From NCBI RefSeq assembly GCF_016918015.1, contig NZ_JAERMK010000009.1, forward strand, positions 145,527-209,526: a stretch of DNA of 64,000 nucleotides, read 5' to 3'. Made by a program: the position numbers and the translations under genes. Positions 17,259-26,257 of the stretch are shown here, piece after piece. Each line of letters opens with the position of its first letter. Position 1 is the stretch's first letter. The notes under the pieces were generated by a model. The model had not been told where the DNA came from and searched no databases. It was given only the letters and a program-made list of their open reading frames with translations. This DNA comes from Glycomyces sp. YM15. GTDB taxonomy: Bacteria; Actinomycetota; Actinomycetes; Mycobacteriales; Micromonosporaceae.

Positions 17259-17291
17259 GGAAGGCCCCCGATCGATGACCGGGGGCCTTCC
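17259..17291. terminator. hairpin between histidine kinase and tRNA-Tyr
   Basis: A 12-bp stem (17259-17270 with 17280-17291) lies between convergent genes and can terminate both. Confidence 0.7.
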
Positions 17292-17296
17292 ACTAC

Positions 17297-17381
17297 TGGT
17301 GGCAGGTGCAGGATTCGAACCTGCGAAGTCGATGACGGCTGATTTACAGTCAGCTCCCTTTGGCCGCTTGGGTAACCTGCC
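17297..17381 (-). tRNA. tRNA-Tyr (GTA)
   Basis: On the minus strand a 7-bp acceptor stem (GGCAGGT/ACCTGCC), a T-arm with GGTTCGAATCC, a long variable arm and an anticodon loop CTGTAAA give anticodon GTA. CCA is encoded at 17297-17299. The length, 85 nt, is right for tRNA-Tyr. Confidence 0.95.
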
Positions 17382-17607
17382 GCGGCTTGTAGCGAGAGCA
17401 AGAATAACCTCCCCTCCACGGGGGCGCGCAAGCGGGTTATCCCCAGTTGAGACCGCGTTCACTGCGGCCGGCCCGCAATGCGCCCGCCCGGGCCGGTGGG
17501 GCAGGACTAAGCTTGGCGGTCGCGCCCCTCACGCCGCCCCACCGCGCTGTGAAGTACTGCGCTTTGAAGTACCGAGCTTTGCACCCGCAAGGAAGGACCG
17601 GACTGCC

Positions 17608-18099
17608 ATGGCTGACGCCTCGTTCGACATCGTCTCCGAGATCGACCTGGCCGAACTCGACAACGCGATCAACCAGACCCAGCGCGAGCTGGCCACCCGG
17701 TTCGACTTCCGGGGCACCGGCGCGAGCGTCGAGCGCTCCGGCGACGAGGCGGCGCTGATCACGGCCGAGACCGAGGACCGCGTGAAGGCGGCCCTCGAGG
17801 TGCTCAAGGAGAAGCTGATCAAGCGCGGGATCTCCCTGAAGGCGCTGGACGCGGGCGAGCCGCGCCAGTCCGGCAAGGAGACGAAGATCGATGTGACCTT
17901 CAAGCAGGGCATCTCGACCGAGGACGCGAAGAAGATCGGCAAGATCATCCGCGACGAGGGCCCCAAGGGCGTCAAACCCCAGGTCCAGGGCGACAAGCTC
18001 CGCGTGACCGGCAAGAAGCGCGACGACCTGCAGGAGGTCATCGCGCTGCTCAAGGGCAAGGACCTCGAGGTCGCGCTCCAATTCACGAACTACCGTTAG
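17608..18099 (+). CDS. yajQ: YajQ family nucleotide-binding protein
   Basis: 163 residues, the full length of the DUF520/YajQ family. It begins [20 protein letters not shown] and contains [28 protein letters not shown] and [20 protein letters not shown], two ferredoxin-like halves. Family members bind cyclic di-GMP in some proteobacteria and nucleotides or RNA elsewhere; the function in actinobacteria is not settled. ATG 17608 has a GGAAGGA site about 9 nt upstream. A diguanylate cyclase also lies in this window (5442-7034), so a c-di-GMP link is possible but unproven. The next gene follows after 4 nt. Confidence 0.9.
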   Translation: MADASFDIVSEIDLAELDNAINQTQRELATRFDFRGTGASVERSGDEAALITAETEDRVKAALEVLKEKLIKRGISLKALDAGEPRQSGKETKIDVTFKQGISTEDAKKIGKIIRDEGPKGVKPQVQGDKLRVTGKKRDDLQEVIALLKGKDLEVALQFTNYR

Positions 18100-18103
18100 A
18101 CCG

Positions 18104-18289
18104 ATGAACGTCTCGCTCGTCAATGTGCTGGTCCTCGCCCTGTTCGTGGTGGGCGGGGGCCTGGTCGCGCTGATGGTCACGATCACGCAGCGCAGCTACA
18201 AGAAGGACGAGCAGTCCGAGCACTGGGTGGTCTACCCGACCGCCAAAGGCGAGAAGCCGATCGAGCCGGCGCCCGCGCAAGAGGACTGA
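18104..18289 (+). CDS. small single-span membrane protein
   Basis: 61 residues. An N-terminal membrane helix (VNVLVLALFVVGGGLVALMVTI) is followed by a charged cytoplasmic tail (QRSYKKDEQSEHWVVYP) and an acidic end. It starts 4 nt after yajQ in the same direction, so it is probably translated from the same mRNA. No family was recognised and the function is unknown. Its stop lies 1 nt from the stop of the convergent helicase gene. Confidence 0.6.
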   Translation: MNVSLVNVLVLALFVVGGGLVALMVTITQRSYKKDEQSEHWVVYPTAKGEKPIEPAPAQED

Positions 18290-18290
18290 A

Positions 18291-20513
18291 TCAGCCGCTG
18301 AGGCGGTGGGTCAGCCCCGTATGGCGTTTGCCGGTCCCCTTGGTGCGCACGGCGACCGCGAGGGCCTGCTTCGAACCGACGAGCACCACGAGGCGCTTCG
18401 CGCGCGTGATCGCCGTGTAGAGCAGGTTGCGCTGCAGCATGGTCCACGCGCTCGTGGTCACCGGGACGACGACGGCGGGGTACTCCGAGCCCTGCGAGCG
18501 GTGGACGGTGACGGCGTAGGCGTGCACGAGCTCGTCGAGTTCGGCGAACTCGTAGTCGACCTCCTCGTCCTCGTCGGTGCGCACGGTCATGGTCTGGGCG
18601 ACCGCGTCGATGGCCTGGACGAGCCCCACGGTGCCGTTGAAGACCCCGGCCTTGCCCTTCGTGTAGTTGTTGCGGATCTGGATCACCTTGTCGCCCAAGC
18701 GGAAGACGCGGCCGCCGTGGCGGCGCTCGGGCAGGCCCTCCTTCGCGGGCGTGAGCGCCTCCTGCAGGCGGGCGTTGAGGTTCCCGGCGCCGGGGCCGCC
18801 GCGGTGCATGGGGGCGAGGACCTGCACGTCCCGCACCGGGTGGATGCCGAAGCGCTTCGGGATGCGGTGGGCGACGATCTCGACCACCCGGTCGGCGACC
18901 TGCTCGTTGTCGTCGCACGCGAACCAGAAGAAGTCGGGGTAGCCGTCGAGTTCGGGGAGCTGCCCCTGGTTCACCTTGTGGGCGTTCGCGACCACGCCCG
19001 ACTCGGCGGCCTGGCGGAAGATCCGGGTGAGGCGCACGCGCGGGATCGCGGGTGCGGCGAGGAGGTCGCGGAGGACCTCGCCGGCGCCGACGCTCGGCAG
19101 CTGGTCCACGTCGCCGACGAGCAGCAGGTGCGCGCCGGGCGGGACGGCCTTCACGAGCCTGTTCGCCAGGATCGTGTCCAGCATGGATGATTCGTCGACG
19201 ACGAGGAGATCGACGTCGAGGGGGTTGTCGCGGTCGTAGGCGGCGTCGCCGCCGGGCCGCAGTTCGAGCATCCGGTGGAGCGTGCGGGCCTCGAAACCGG
19301 TGAGCTCGGCGAGGCGCTTCGCGGCCCGGCCGGTGGGGGCCGCGAGCATGACCTTGGCGCCCTTCGCTTTCGCGAGGGCCACGATCGAGGCGACGGTGAA
19401 GCTCTTGCCGCAGCCGGGACCGCCCGTGAGGACCGCCACCTTCTCGGTGAGCGCGAGGCGCACGGCCTCGGTCTGCTCGGGCGCGAGCTCGGTCGCGGTG
19501 CGGCGCCCCAGCCACGCGAAGGCCTTGTCCCAGTCGACGCCGGCGAACGCGGGAAGACGGTCCTCGCCGGTGCGCAGCAGCGCGGTGAGCCCGGCGGCGA
19601 GGCCGCGTTCGGCGTGGAAGAACGGCGCGAGGTAGCGGGCGGGAACCGTGGCGTCCTTCGCCGGCACGTCGTCGGCGATCACGTGCTCACCATCGCGGGC
19701 GAGCTCGTCGAGGGCCCGCGCGACCGGGCCCGGCTCCAGGCCGAGGAGCTCCACGGTGTCGGCGACGAGGTTCGGGGCGGGCAGGAAGCAGTGCCCGGCG
19801 TCCGAGGCCTGCGACAGCGTGTACTGGAGGGCCGCCTTGATCCGCTCGGGCGCGTCGTGCGGGATGCCGACCGCGCGGGCGATCGAGTCGGCGGTGCGGA
19901 ACCCGATGCCCCACACCTCGTTCGCGAGGCGGTACGGCTCGTTCTTGACCACCCCGATCGCGGCGTCCCCGTACTGCTTGTAGACGCGCACGGCGAGCGA
20001 GGTGGAGACCTCCACGGACTGGAGGAAGACCATGACCTCCTTGATCGCCCGCTGCTCCTCCCAGGCCACCGCGATCGCCTTGGTGCGCTTGGGCCCGAGT
20101 CCGGGGACCTCGACGAGGCGGGCGGCGTCCGCGTCGATCACCTCGAGCGTCTCGACGCCGAAATGCGCCACGATCTTCGCGGCGGTCTTGGGCCCGACCC
20201 CTTTGATGAGGCCGGACCCCAGATACCGCTCGATGCCCTGCACCGTGGCCGGAAGGACCGTCCGGTACGACCGGACCTCGAACTGGCGGCCGTACTTCGG
20301 GTGGCTCGACCAGCGGCCCGTCAGCGACAGCGACTCGCCGACCTGGGCGCCCAGGAGCGGGCCGACGATCGTGACGAGCTCACCACCGCCGCGCGCCGGG
20401 CTGGCGCGGGCGATCGTGTAGCCGGTCTCCTCGTTCGCGTAGGTGACGCGCTCGAGGACCGCCGCCAGCGTCGTCGTGTGCTCAGTCGTGCCTCCGGCCC
20501 GGGGTTCCGCCAT
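18291..20513 (-). CDS. recD2: RecD2-like SF1B ATP-dependent DNA helicase
   Basis: 740 residues, typical for RecD2 (the RecD form in bacteria lacking it as a RecBC subunit). The N-terminal ~200 residues hold an OB-like fold and helix-hairpin-helix motifs (GVGPKTAAKIV, VPGLGPKRTKAI). The helicase core has motif I GGPGCGKS near 370, motif II VVDESSML, motif III GDVDQLPSVGAGEVL, motif V VHRSQGSEYP near 662 and motif VI LYTAITRAKR. It unwinds DNA 5' to 3' in repair or replication-fork rescue. No recB or recC is nearby. A leaderless -10 box precedes the ATG. Confidence 0.9.
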   Translation of the reverse strand: MAEPRAGGTTEHTTTLAAVLERVTYANEETGYTIARASPARGGGELVTIVGPLLGAQVGESLSLTGRWSSHPKYGRQFEVRSYRTVLPATVQGIERYLGSGLIKGVGPKTAAKIVAHFGVETLEVIDADAARLVEVPGLGPKRTKAIAVAWEEQRAIKEVMVFLQSVEVSTSLAVRVYKQYGDAAIGVVKNEPYRLANEVWGIGFRTADSIARAVGIPHDAPERIKAALQYTLSQASDAGHCFLPAPNLVADTVELLGLEPGPVARALDELARDGEHVIADDVPAKDATVPARYLAPFFHAERGLAAGLTALLRTGEDRLPAFAGVDWDKAFAWLGRRTATELAPEQTEAVRLALTEKVAVLTGGPGCGKSFTVASIVALAKAKGAKVMLAAPTGRAAKRLAELTGFEARTLHRMLELRPGGDAAYDRDNPLDVDLLVVDESSMLDTILANRLVKAVPPGAHLLLVGDVDQLPSVGAGEVLRDLLAAPAIPRVRLTRIFRQAAESGVVANAHKVNQGQLPELDGYPDFFWFACDDNEQVADRVVEIVAHRIPKRFGIHPVRDVQVLAPMHRGGPGAGNLNARLQEALTPAKEGLPERRHGGRVFRLGDKVIQIRNNYTKGKAGVFNGTVGLVQAIDAVAQTMTVRTDEDEEVDYEFAELDELVHAYAVTVHRSQGSEYPAVVVPVTTSAWTMLQRNLLYTAITRAKRLVVLVGSKQALAVAVRTKGTGKRHTGLTHRLSG

Positions 20514-20519
20514 GGGGCA

Positions 20520-20525
20520 ACGGTA
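20520..20525 (-). promoter_or_regulatory. leaderless -10 box (TACCGT) for recD2
   Basis: On the minus strand TACCGT ends 6 nt before the ATG at 20513. It also lies only about 20 nt past the stop of the symporter gene read in the same direction. Confidence 0.5.
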
Positions 20526-20538
20526 GACGGCGGGTGCG

Positions 20539-22110
20539 TCAGTCCTGCTCCGGTCCGCCCTCGCCCTTCTCGTCGGCGAGCACGAGCCGGTGCGTCGCCG
20601 TCGGCGGGTCGTCCGTGCCCTCCACCGCGTTCGACGGCAGCAGGCGCCAGTCCGGCCGCGCGAAGAACGCCTTCGTCTCGCGGTAGACCACCGGCGTCAG
20701 GATGAGCAGGCCGATCAGGTTCGGCAGCGCCATCAAGCCGTTCGCGATGTCGGACAGCCCCCACAGCAGGTCGAGGCTGGTGACCGCGCCGAGGTACGAC
20801 ACGACCACGTACACCAGCCGGTAGGGGAGGATCAGCACCCGGCCCGTGTACCGCTCCAGGCACTTCTCGCCGTAATAGGACCAGCCGATGATCGTCGAGA
20901 ACGCGAACGTGGCGAGGCCGACCGCGACGATGAAGCCGCCGATCGCGCCGCCCGTCGAGCCCGCGCCGCCGAGGCCCTCTTCGAACGCGAGACGCGTCAG
21001 GGAGGCGGAGGTCACGAGCTCGCCGTTCTCGTCGACCGAGCCGAGCACGCCCGTCGAGATGATCACGAGGCCCGTCAGGGAGACGACGATGATCGTGTCG
21101 ATGAACGTCTGCGTCATCGACACCATCGCCTGCCGCACCGGCTGGTCGGTCCTGGCGGCGGCGGCCGCGATGCCGCCGGTGCCCAGACCCGACTCGTTCG
21201 AGAAGATGCCGCGCGCGAAACCGATCTGGATGGTCAGCAGGATCGCCGAACCGGTGAAGCCGCCGACGGCCGCGCCGCCGGTGAACGCCTGCTCGAAGAC
21301 CATCACGAGCGTCGTCCCGAGCACGTCCGAGTTGAAGACCAGCACCGCGAGCGCACCGAGCACATAGAACACGATCATGAACGGCACCAGCGCCGCCGCG
21401 ACGTGCCCGATCCACTTGATGCCGCCGAGGATCGTCACGCCCACGAGCACCAGGATCACCAGGCCGGTCAGATCCGGGCTCCACCAGGAGTCGGCGGGCA
21501 GCTGCGCGTCGATCGCGCTCGTGACGTTCCCGGACTGGACCGCGTTGCCGATGCCGAAGCTCGCGATGACGCCGAACAGCGCGAACAGGAACGCGAGCAC
21601 TTTCCCGACCGGGCCGCGGATGCCCGCCGAGAGGTACCGCTGCGGCCCGCCGGACTGCTCGCCCCTCTCGTTGGTGGTCCGGTACTTGACGCCGAGGAGC
21701 GCCTCGGAGTACTTGGTGGCCATGCCGAGGAAGCCGGTCACCCACATCCAGAACAGCGCGCCCGGGCCGCCGATCGCGATCGCCGCGCCCACGCCGCCGA
21801 TGTTGCCGACGCCCACCGTCGCCGCCAGCGCCACCGAGAGCGCCTGATAGTGGCTCAGGTCGCCCTTGGACTGCGAGTTCTCATTGCGCTTGAACAGCGC
21901 GAGCCAGAGGGCGTAGCCGAGCTTGGTGAACTGGACGCCTCTGAGCGCGATCGTGAAGACCAGGCCCACGGCGAACAGGGTGAAGATGAGGACCGGGCCC
22001 CACACCGCTTCGCCCACCACCGCGACCTCGTCGCCGAAGTCCCGGTTCAGGCCGTCCGCCCAGGACTGGATGGCATTCGTTACAGGGTCAAGGAAGTCCA
22101 TGAAGTCCAC
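20539..22110 (-). CDS. alanine/glycine:sodium symporter (AGCS family), copy 1
   Basis: 523 residues with about 11 transmembrane segments. AGCS signatures are clear: LSVALAATVGVGNIGGVG near 90-108, GGPGALFWMWVTGFLGMATKYSE, GFARGIFSNESGLGTGG near 298 and TIIGWSYYGEKCLERY. The protein imports alanine or glycine together with Na+. The first codons read GTG GAC TTC ATG; AAGGAG lies 3 nt before the GTG (22110) and 12 nt before the ATG (22101), so either may be used. The C-terminal tail is hydrophilic. It is divergent from the exonuclease gene. A second AGCS protein is encoded at 48022-49482. Confidence 0.88.
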   Translation of the reverse strand: MDFMDFLDPVTNAIQSWADGLNRDFGDEVAVVGEAVWGPVLIFTLFAVGLVFTIALRGVQFTKLGYALWLALFKRNENSQSKGDLSHYQALSVALAATVGVGNIGGVGAAIAIGGPGALFWMWVTGFLGMATKYSEALLGVKYRTTNERGEQSGGPQRYLSAGIRGPVGKVLAFLFALFGVIASFGIGNAVQSGNVTSAIDAQLPADSWWSPDLTGLVILVLVGVTILGGIKWIGHVAAALVPFMIVFYVLGALAVLVFNSDVLGTTLVMVFEQAFTGGAAVGGFTGSAILLTIQIGFARGIFSNESGLGTGGIAAAAARTDQPVRQAMVSMTQTFIDTIIVVSLTGLVIISTGVLGSVDENGELVTSASLTRLAFEEGLGGAGSTGGAIGGFIVAVGLATFAFSTIIGWSYYGEKCLERYTGRVLILPYRLVYVVVSYLGAVTSLDLLWGLSDIANGLMALPNLIGLLILTPVVYRETKAFFARPDWRLLPSNAVEGTDDPPTATHRLVLADEKGEGGPEQD

Positions 22111-22195
22111 ATGCTCCTTTCAGGGGAGGTATGCGCGGATAGTCGGGGTGCTCCCGCGCCCGCAGAGCATATAAGGGAATGTCGGGCCCTCCCGG

Positions 22196-22201
22196 TACGG
22201 T
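22196..22201 (+). promoter_or_regulatory. leaderless -10 box (TACGGT)
   Basis: TACGGT ends 6 nt before the ATG at 22208, which makes 22208 the preferred start over the GTG at 22202. Confidence 0.6.
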
Positions 22202-22207
22202 GTGCCG

Positions 22208-22900
22208 ATGAGTGAACGATGGTTTGAAGGACCCCTCCTCGGCTTCGACACCGAGACGACCGGGGTGGCGGTGGACCGGGACCGGATCGTCCAGGCGGCG
22301 CTGGTGAGCGGCGCGCAGCCGGGCGTCGAGACGCCGCGCACCTGGCTCATCGACCCGGGTGTGCCGATCCCGCCGGGGGCCGCCAGGGTCCACGGGATCA
22401 CCGACGAGCGGGTGCGCGCCGAAGGGCTCCCCCCGGTCGCGGCCCTCACCGAGGTCGCGTCGGCGCTGCGCGCGGCCGTCGACGCCGGGGTGCCGGTGGT
22501 GGCGTTCCGGGCCGGATTCGACTGCACGCTCCTGTCGTACGAGCTGGAGCGGCACGGCATCGAGCAGCCGGACTGGGCGCGGATGACGGTCGTGGACCCG
22601 TCGGTGCTCGACAAGCGCGTGGACCGCTACCGCAAGGGGAAACGGACGCTGGGGATGACGGCCGCGCATTACGGTGTGGCGCATTCGGAAGCGCACTCGG
22701 CGGCGGGCGACGCGGCCGCCACGGTCGCCCTGGCGCGCGCGATCGGCGCGACGTACCCGGAGGTCGGCGGCATCACGGCACGGGAACTCCATGCGGCGCA
22801 GGTGCTGTGGCACGCCGAGGATGCCGCGAGCCTGGAGGCGTACTTTCGCCGCAAGGGCCGGGAGGAAGCGGTGGAGCGGCGCTGGCCGCTGTGCCGCTAG
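22208..22900 (+). CDS. DEDD-family 3'-5' exonuclease (DnaQ/epsilon-like)
   Basis: 230 residues forming one exonuclease domain. Exo I is GFDTETTG near residue 12 (D and E of the DEDD set). Exo II lies in VPVVAFRAGFDCTLLSYEL near 97-113, where the usual HN is replaced by FR but the Asp is kept. Exo III is HSAAGDAAATVALARAI near 160, with His and the last Asp, placing it in the DEDDh group. It removes nucleotides from 3' ends of DNA or RNA; a proofreading or repair role is likely. It stands alone, ahead of a bidirectional hairpin. Confidence 0.85.
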   Translation: MSERWFEGPLLGFDTETTGVAVDRDRIVQAALVSGAQPGVETPRTWLIDPGVPIPPGAARVHGITDERVRAEGLPPVAALTEVASALRAAVDAGVPVVAFRAGFDCTLLSYELERHGIEQPDWARMTVVDPSVLDKRVDRYRKGKRTLGMTAAHYGVAHSEAHSAAGDAAATVALARAIGATYPEVGGITARELHAAQVLWHAEDAASLEAYFRRKGREEAVERRWPLCR

Positions 22901-23085
22901 AGGCGGGCGGCGTCGGCCGTCGTGCCGCTCGGCCCGTGGCGTCGTCGCCTTCGCGCCGTTCCGCGTGATCGCGGGATGGGGCTTCCGGCGATCGGCCGTC
23001 CGCGAACCCCACCCGCCGCTCGAGGGGAGGGCGGGCCCACCGCCGATCGTGGCAGGGGTCCGGCAGCGAACCGGCCGAACAACCG

Positions 23086-23121
23086 AATGCGGGCCCCGAT
23101 CCACTGATCGGGGCCCGCATT
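23086..23121. terminator. 16-bp perfect hairpin, bidirectional
   Basis: The stem 23086-23101/23106-23121 with a CACT loop lies between the convergent exonuclease and lipoprotein genes. The AAT/ATT ends give a short T-rich tail on both strands. Confidence 0.8.
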
Positions 23122-23151
23122 GCGAGTTCGGTTCGCGTACCGGCGCAGGGG

Positions 23152-23871
23152 TTAGTGGCCTTCGGCCGCTTCCTCGGGCTCGTAGTACTCGCGCTCGGCG
23201 GGTTCCAGGGCCTGGCCGACCGGCAGGCTCGCCGGGATCGCGGTGCCGTCGGAGAAGTGGAAGACCACCTCGATGGCGTCGCCGGAGACGAGTTCCTCCT
23301 GCAGGCCCTCGATGAGGAAGTACGTGCCGGAGGCGACGCCCTGGTCGAGGCGCACGTATTCGGACGGGGCGATGACGATGGGCGCGTAGGCCTCCACACC
23401 GTCGAACCCGTCGGCGGCGGGCGCCTCGCCGGTCGCCTCGTCACCGGGTTCCTCGGTGGACTCGCCATCGGCGGCCGCGTCGCCGGAGGTCGGTTCGTCC
23501 GCGGCCTCGCGGGCTTCCTCCATGGCCTCCGCGGCCTGGACGGCGGGGTCGACGTAGGTCACCGTGCCGGCCTCGGTCTCGATGCTCTCGAGGCTGATCT
23601 CCTCGGTGCCCTCGTTGCCGATCCACAGCCGCAGGGCAGCGTCGTCGCCGGCGGCGTAGCCCTCGGCGGACTCGAATTCGACCTGGAGGTCGCGGAGCGC
23701 GATCGTGCCGTCGGCGGAGTCGATGTTGACTCCGGCGATCGCGGACTGCTTGACCTCGGTCTGGGCGCCGACGCTCGCGCCGCACGCGGACAGAGCGGTC
23801 GCAGCGGCCCCCGCGATCGCGATAGCGGCCGCGCGACGCACCGTGATCGCCGTGCTGATTCCCCTGACCAC
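23152..23871 (-). CDS. lipoprotein of unknown function
   Basis: 239 residues. A signal sequence with RR before a hydrophobic stretch ends in the lipobox LSAC at residues 27-30, so the protein is predicted to be exported, lipid-modified on Cys30 and held on the outer face of the membrane. The mature part alternates beta-rich sequence (ALRLWIGNEGTEEISL, YVRLDQGVASGTYFLI) with a long acidic, Glu/Ala-rich insert (residues ~130-170). The ending VVFHFSDGTAIPASLPVG resembles the copper-chaperone-like PCu(A)C or DUF461-type lipoproteins of actinobacteria, but this is not certain. GTG 23871 is chosen for GGGAGGA 6 nt upstream; ATG 23901 is an alternative. Confidence 0.75.
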   Translation of the reverse strand: MVRGISTAITVRRAAAIAIAGAAATALSACGASVGAQTEVKQSAIAGVNIDSADGTIALRDLQVEFESAEGYAAGDDAALRLWIGNEGTEEISLESIETEAGTVTYVDPAVQAAEAMEEAREAADEPTSGDAAADGESTEEPGDEATGEAPAADGFDGVEAYAPIVIAPSEYVRLDQGVASGTYFLIEGLQEELVSGDAIEVVFHFSDGTAIPASLPVGQALEPAEREYYEPEEAAEGH

Positions 23872-24299
23872 TGCTGGTCCTCCCTGAGTTCCGACAGGCA
23901 TGCTGACGACAGCGTAGACGACGAGCACTCCTCGTTTCCGTTGGCCGGGCGCGAGGCGAGCCCTGGATCTCACCCGAGCCCGATCAGCGCCCGAACACCT
24001 TGCAGCGCAACGGTATCCATCACTCGCAAGCACATCAGGGCAGGTCGCCGCCGCACCGGCGACGCCGGCGACTCGCACGCGGGCGCCACAGAGGAGCGGC
24101 ACGCCGGCCGCCCGGGCGGGGCCGGACACGAAAGAGGGACGCAGGCCTCATTTGTCTCCTCTGCCCGCCGCCTGGAAGCCCAAGGTGCCGTAGAGTAATC
24201 AGTCACATACCAATTGACCAGGGAATTCGTGGCGATCCGCTGTCGGGGAAACCCCCGATCCCGTGTTAAGCTGGACACAGCGAAAGGGGTTTCGATCCT
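23872..24299. other. intergenic region, 428 nt, no gene seen
   Basis: It separates the divergent lipoprotein and carD genes. A minus-strand -10 box TACGCT (complement of 23911-23916) fits the lipoprotein gene. Toward carD there is an AT-richer stretch with TAGAGT, TTGACC and TAAGCT (24267-24272) elements, none with an ideal partner. An imperfect GGGG-AAA-CCCC hairpin lies near 24245-24257. No open frame with a convincing start was found. Confidence 0.45.
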
Positions 24300-24797
24300 A
24301 TGGGTTTTAGTGTCGGCGAGACCGTTGTCTACCCCCACCACGGGGCCGCACTCGTTGAAGCTGTAGAGACTCGCACCATCGGCGGTATCGAACAGGAATA
24401 CCTCGTGCTGCGCGTCGAACAGGGTGACCTCACGGTCAAGGTTCCAGCCAAGAACGTCGAGCTCGTCGGCGTCCGGGAAGTCGTCGGCGCCGAAGGCCTC
24501 GAAGAGGTCTTCGAGGTGCTGCGCGCGCCGCACACCGAAGAGCCCACCAACTGGTCGCGGCGTTACAAGGCCAATGTCGAGAAGCTCGCTTCCGGTTCCC
24601 CGCTGAAGATAGCAGAGGTCGTCCGCGACCTCTGGCGGCGCGACCGCGAGCGCGGACTGTCCGCCGGGGAGAAGCGCATGCTCTCCAAGGCCCGCGAAAT
24701 CCTCACCGGCGAGATCGCCCTCGCCGAGGACTGCGTGAAGGACGAGGCCGACAACATCCTCGACAAGGTCCTGCTCTCGGAGGCCCCGGTCAAGTAG
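24300..24797 (+). CDS. carD: CarD family transcription regulator
   Basis: 165 residues, the usual length. The N-terminal Tudor-like RNA-polymerase-interaction domain is clear ([39 protein letters not shown]), followed by the helical DNA-binding domain ([38 protein letters not shown]) with the conserved Trp that wedges into the upstream edge of the transcription bubble. CarD binds the RNA polymerase beta subunit and stabilises open complexes, chiefly at rRNA promoters. AAAGGGG lies about 10 nt before the ATG. ispF follows after 28 nt; the ispD gene often found between them is absent here. Confidence 0.95.
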   Translation: MGFSVGETVVYPHHGAALVEAVETRTIGGIEQEYLVLRVEQGDLTVKVPAKNVELVGVREVVGAEGLEEVFEVLRAPHTEEPTNWSRRYKANVEKLASGSPLKIAEVVRDLWRRDRERGLSAGEKRMLSKAREILTGEIALAEDCVKDEADNILDKVLLSEAPVK

Positions 24798-24825
24798 CCG
24801 GTCCCCCGTCAGCACCGCCAACAGC

Positions 24826-25356
24826 GTGAACTTCGAGCACACCGCGGACTCCCACGAACGCGCCAGCGCCAGTGCGAGTCCCCATACGCCCTTCGTCATC
24901 GGGCACGGCACCGACGTGCACCGATTCGACGAAGGCCAGCCATGCCGCCTCGCCTGCCTCTCCTGGCCCGGCGAGGCGGGTCTGGCCGGGCACTCCGACG
25001 GTGACGTGGCCGCCCACGCGGCCTGCGACGCCCTGCTCTCCGCCGCCGCACTCGGCGACCTGGGCTCCAACTTCGGCACCGCCCGGCCCGAATGGGCCGG
25101 CGCCTCCGGCACCGCGCTCCTCACCGAGACCGCCCGCCGCGTCCGCACCGCGGGCTGGTCGATCGGGAACGTCTCCGTGCAGATCATCGGCAACCGCCCC
25201 AAGATCGGCCCCCGAAGGACCGAAGCCGAGACCGCCATGGCCGCCGCCGTCGGCGCGCCCGTCCGACTCTCCGCCACCACCACCGACGGCCTCGGCTTCA
25301 CCGGACGAGGCGAAGGTCTGGCCGCGACCGCGGTAGCGTTGCTGTACCAGCACTGA
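24826..25356 (+). CDS. ispF: 2-C-methyl-D-erythritol 2,4-cyclodiphosphate synthase
   Basis: 176 residues. IspF makes the cyclic diphosphate intermediate of the MEP isoprenoid pathway. The metal site is visible in GTDVHRF (Asp and His near 29-31) and [17 protein letters not shown] (third His near 64), followed by [23 protein letters not shown] and the closing [20 protein letters not shown] 24826 is the only in-frame start before the domain, and gives about 20 residues of N-terminal tail more than usual; it has no clear ribosome-binding site, so translation may be coupled to carD. The TPR gene follows 21 nt later. Confidence 0.9.
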   Translation: MNFEHTADSHERASASASPHTPFVIGHGTDVHRFDEGQPCRLACLSWPGEAGLAGHSDGDVAAHAACDALLSAAALGDLGSNFGTARPEWAGASGTALLTETARRVRTAGWSIGNVSVQIIGNRPKIGPRRTEAETAMAAAVGAPVRLSATTTDGLGFTGRGEGLAATAVALLYQH

Positions 25357-25377
25357 CCGCCGTTCGGAAGTTATCCC

Positions 25378-26202
25378 ATGGACGCAGACCCCACCCGCCG
25401 CACCGTCGAGGAATACCTCCAGCGCGCCGAGATGCTGTACGAACTCGGCCAGGTCCTCGACGCCCGAGCGGAAGCCGACGCCGCCCTGCGCGTCGACCCC
25501 CTCGACCCCGACGCCAACGCCATGGCGGCCGCCTGCGCGCTCGCCGCCCACGACCCCGACGAGGCGCTCACCTACGCCGGAGCCGCCCTCGCCCACCGAC
25601 CCGAGCACCCCCGCGCGATGATCACCCGCGGCTACGCCCTCGCCGACGCCGGCCGACGCGACGAAGCCCTCCAGGTCGCGGCCAGCATGCTCGACCTCGA
25701 CCGCGAATCCTGGCAGCACCACGTCCACTACGCGCTCATCACCCGCCGCGCCGGCGCGGGCCAGCCCGCCCTCGACGCCGCGTGGAACGCCGTCAACCTC
25801 GCCCCCTCACAGCCGCGCACCCACCTCGCGCTGGCCGCCATCGCCGAGAGCCTCGCCATGGACGACCTCGCCAGACGCTCCCGGAAGGCCGCCGCCGACC
25901 TCGGACCGGAACAGAACGGCGTCCCCATGCCCGCGATGCCGACCGACGTCCAACGCCCCCCGCGCCGCTGGGTCGACGCCGACCCCGACGACCCCGAATG
26001 GCGCCAGAAGATCCTCGGCCAAGGCATGTTCCGCGGCGCGCTCGGCCGGTCGATCCTGCTCGGCGTCGCCGTGGCCTCCGCGCTCCCGGCCCTGTTCGGC
26101 AGCGCGATCGACACCGGCGCGCGACTGTGCTTCGCCCTCATCGCCGCCGCCGCATGGGTGGGATGGTTCACAGTTCTGCGCAGGCACCGCAACCCCGAGT
26201 GA
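25378..26202 (+). CDS. TPR protein with C-terminal membrane anchor
   Basis: 274 residues. Residues ~8-190 form about five tetratricopeptide-like repeats (YLQRAEMLYELGQVLDARAEADAAL, AACALAAHDPDEALTYAGAAL, RGYALADAGRRDEALQVA). Two hydrophobic helices near the C-terminus (SILLGVAVASALPALFG and CFALIAAAAWVGWFTVL) anchor it, with the TPR part probably cytoplasmic. TPR arrays bind other proteins; the partner is unknown. It follows ispF by 21 nt in the same direction and may be part of that operon. Confidence 0.7.
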   Translation: MDADPTRRTVEEYLQRAEMLYELGQVLDARAEADAALRVDPLDPDANAMAAACALAAHDPDEALTYAGAALAHRPEHPRAMITRGYALADAGRRDEALQVAASMLDLDRESWQHHVHYALITRRAGAGQPALDAAWNAVNLAPSQPRTHLALAAIAESLAMDDLARRSRKAAADLGPEQNGVPMPAMPTDVQRPPRRWVDADPDDPEWRQKILGQGMFRGALGRSILLGVAVASALPALFGSAIDTGARLCFALIAAAAWVGWFTVLRRHRNPE

Positions 26203-26257
26203 CCTTTCACGCGCGGCGCTCGTTAGTCCTTCACCACGAACTTTGGAGGACGAGCTA

